A stretch of 44,197 nt of DNA, taken from Bauldia sp. (GTDB lineage Bacteria > Pseudomonadota > Alphaproteobacteria > Rhizobiales > Kaistiaceae). Below, in pieces: positions 44,077 through 44,197 of the stretch. The notes beneath the pieces were generated by a model. The model did no database searches and was not told where the DNA came from. It saw nothing but the letters and a program-made list of their open reading frames with translations. Position 1 is the stretch's first letter. Each line of letters opens with the position of its first letter. Made by a program: the position numbers and the translations under genes. Where the stretch lies: positions 1-44,197 of the forward strand of contig JAHCJZ010000015.1 of the NCBI GenBank assembly GCA_026126025.1, written 5' to 3'.

Positions 44077-44125
44077 CGTGACGGGTTGGAGGCCGAGAGA
44101 GAGGCTTTCGGCCGCCCGTCGCGGA
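44077..44125 (+). ncRNA. structured leader RNA of the parB-like gene, copy 2
   Basis: Outer stem GACGGG (44080-44085)/CCCGTC (44115-44120) is identical to the ardC leader. The inner stem GGCCGAG/TTCGGCC differs in sequence but still pairs, around the same AGAGAGGCT loop. GGAG follows, then ATG 44136. Confidence 0.65.
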
Positions 44126-44135
44126 GTAAATCCCG

Positions 44136-44197
44136 ATGGCTACTGCCGTTCAGAAGATCACCCTGTCGTCCTCGCGCGACATCCCCTTCAACAAGCT
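44136..44197 (+). CDS. ParB-like protein, N-terminal fragment
   Basis: The window ends after 20 complete codons: MATAVQKITLSSSRDIPFNK, then Leu incomplete. The SSSRDIPFNKL opening matches plasmid- and ICE-borne ParB/Srx-domain proteins of alphaproteobacteria. A GGAG site and the copy-2 leader hairpin precede it. Too short to say more than likely DNA-partition or DNA-handling protein of the element. Confidence 0.65.
   Translation, partial: MATAVQKITLSSSRDIPFNK

Larger units (their letters stand above)
12477..44197. mobile_element. genomic island / ICE-like element, left part
   Basis: Accessory content begins exactly at the 3' end of tRNA-Asn and continues to the window edge. It includes a serine recombinase, a toxin-antitoxin pair, restriction and helicase systems, ArdC and a ParB-like protein. 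Base composition is somewhat less GC-rich than the chromosome to the left and varies between genes. No conjugation or replication gene is visible, so whether it is an integrative conjugative element, an integrated plasmid or a passive island cannot be decided here. A second copy of the tRNA 3' end, marking the other border, is not in the window. Confidence 0.75.

Noticed and set aside
12477-44197. CRISPR array
   Set aside because: No regularly spaced direct repeats and no cas genes were seen.
12477-44197. Second copy of the tRNA-Asn 3' end marking the right border
   Set aside because: I found none within the window; the element appears to extend past the right edge.

Overview
The window looks like chromosome of a GC-rich alphaproteobacterium, most likely of the order Hyphomicrobiales (Rhizobiales), carrying the left end of a large integrated element. 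The order is inferred from the valS - PopZ-like - tolC - pcm gene order, from intergenic palindromes of a type common in that order, and from uniformly high third-position GC. I cannot name a genus.

Positions 1-12400 are ordinary chromosome: the 3' end of glnA, a secreted GYF_2-domain protein, a degenerate secreted nuclease-fold protein, valS, a PopZ-like polarity factor, a TolC-type outer-membrane channel, a Pcm-type methyltransferase, tRNA-Cys, and an iron-siderophore/heme/cobalamin-class ABC importer with a divergent binding-protein gene. A small membrane-protein gene overlapping the end of that binding-protein gene is frameshifted.

At tRNA-Asn (12401-12476) the character changes. A serine recombinase gene abuts the tRNA 3' end, and its last 13 codons and stop codon are read from the antisense strand of the tRNA. 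From here to the right edge the content is accessory: a RES/Xre-like toxin-antitoxin pair, a small secreted nuclease, a dense defence block (16.4-38.8 kb), a second short nuclease/regulator operon (39.1-42.3 kb), then ArdC antirestriction and a ParB-like gene, typical cargo of integrative conjugative elements or plasmids. The right end of the element lies outside the window.

The defence block is built around one BrxR/CapW-like WYL regulator. Leftward from it runs WYL - SNF2-type helicase - DUF4391 - type III Mod - type III Res. Rightward runs a tight five-gene operon: AddB-like nuclease - AddA/UvrD-like helicase-nuclease - DUF6361 - phospholipase-D-like - large SF2 helicase. Several of these genes overlap or nearly touch, so they are probably expressed as one unit. 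The right operon is the best candidate for a little-described multi-gene antiviral system. The shared divergent control region suggests the two halves are co-regulated or form one composite system.

Near the right edge, ardC and the parB-like gene are each preceded by a copy of the same leader hairpin. The two copies differ by compensatory changes in the stem, which supports a conserved structured RNA controlling element genes.
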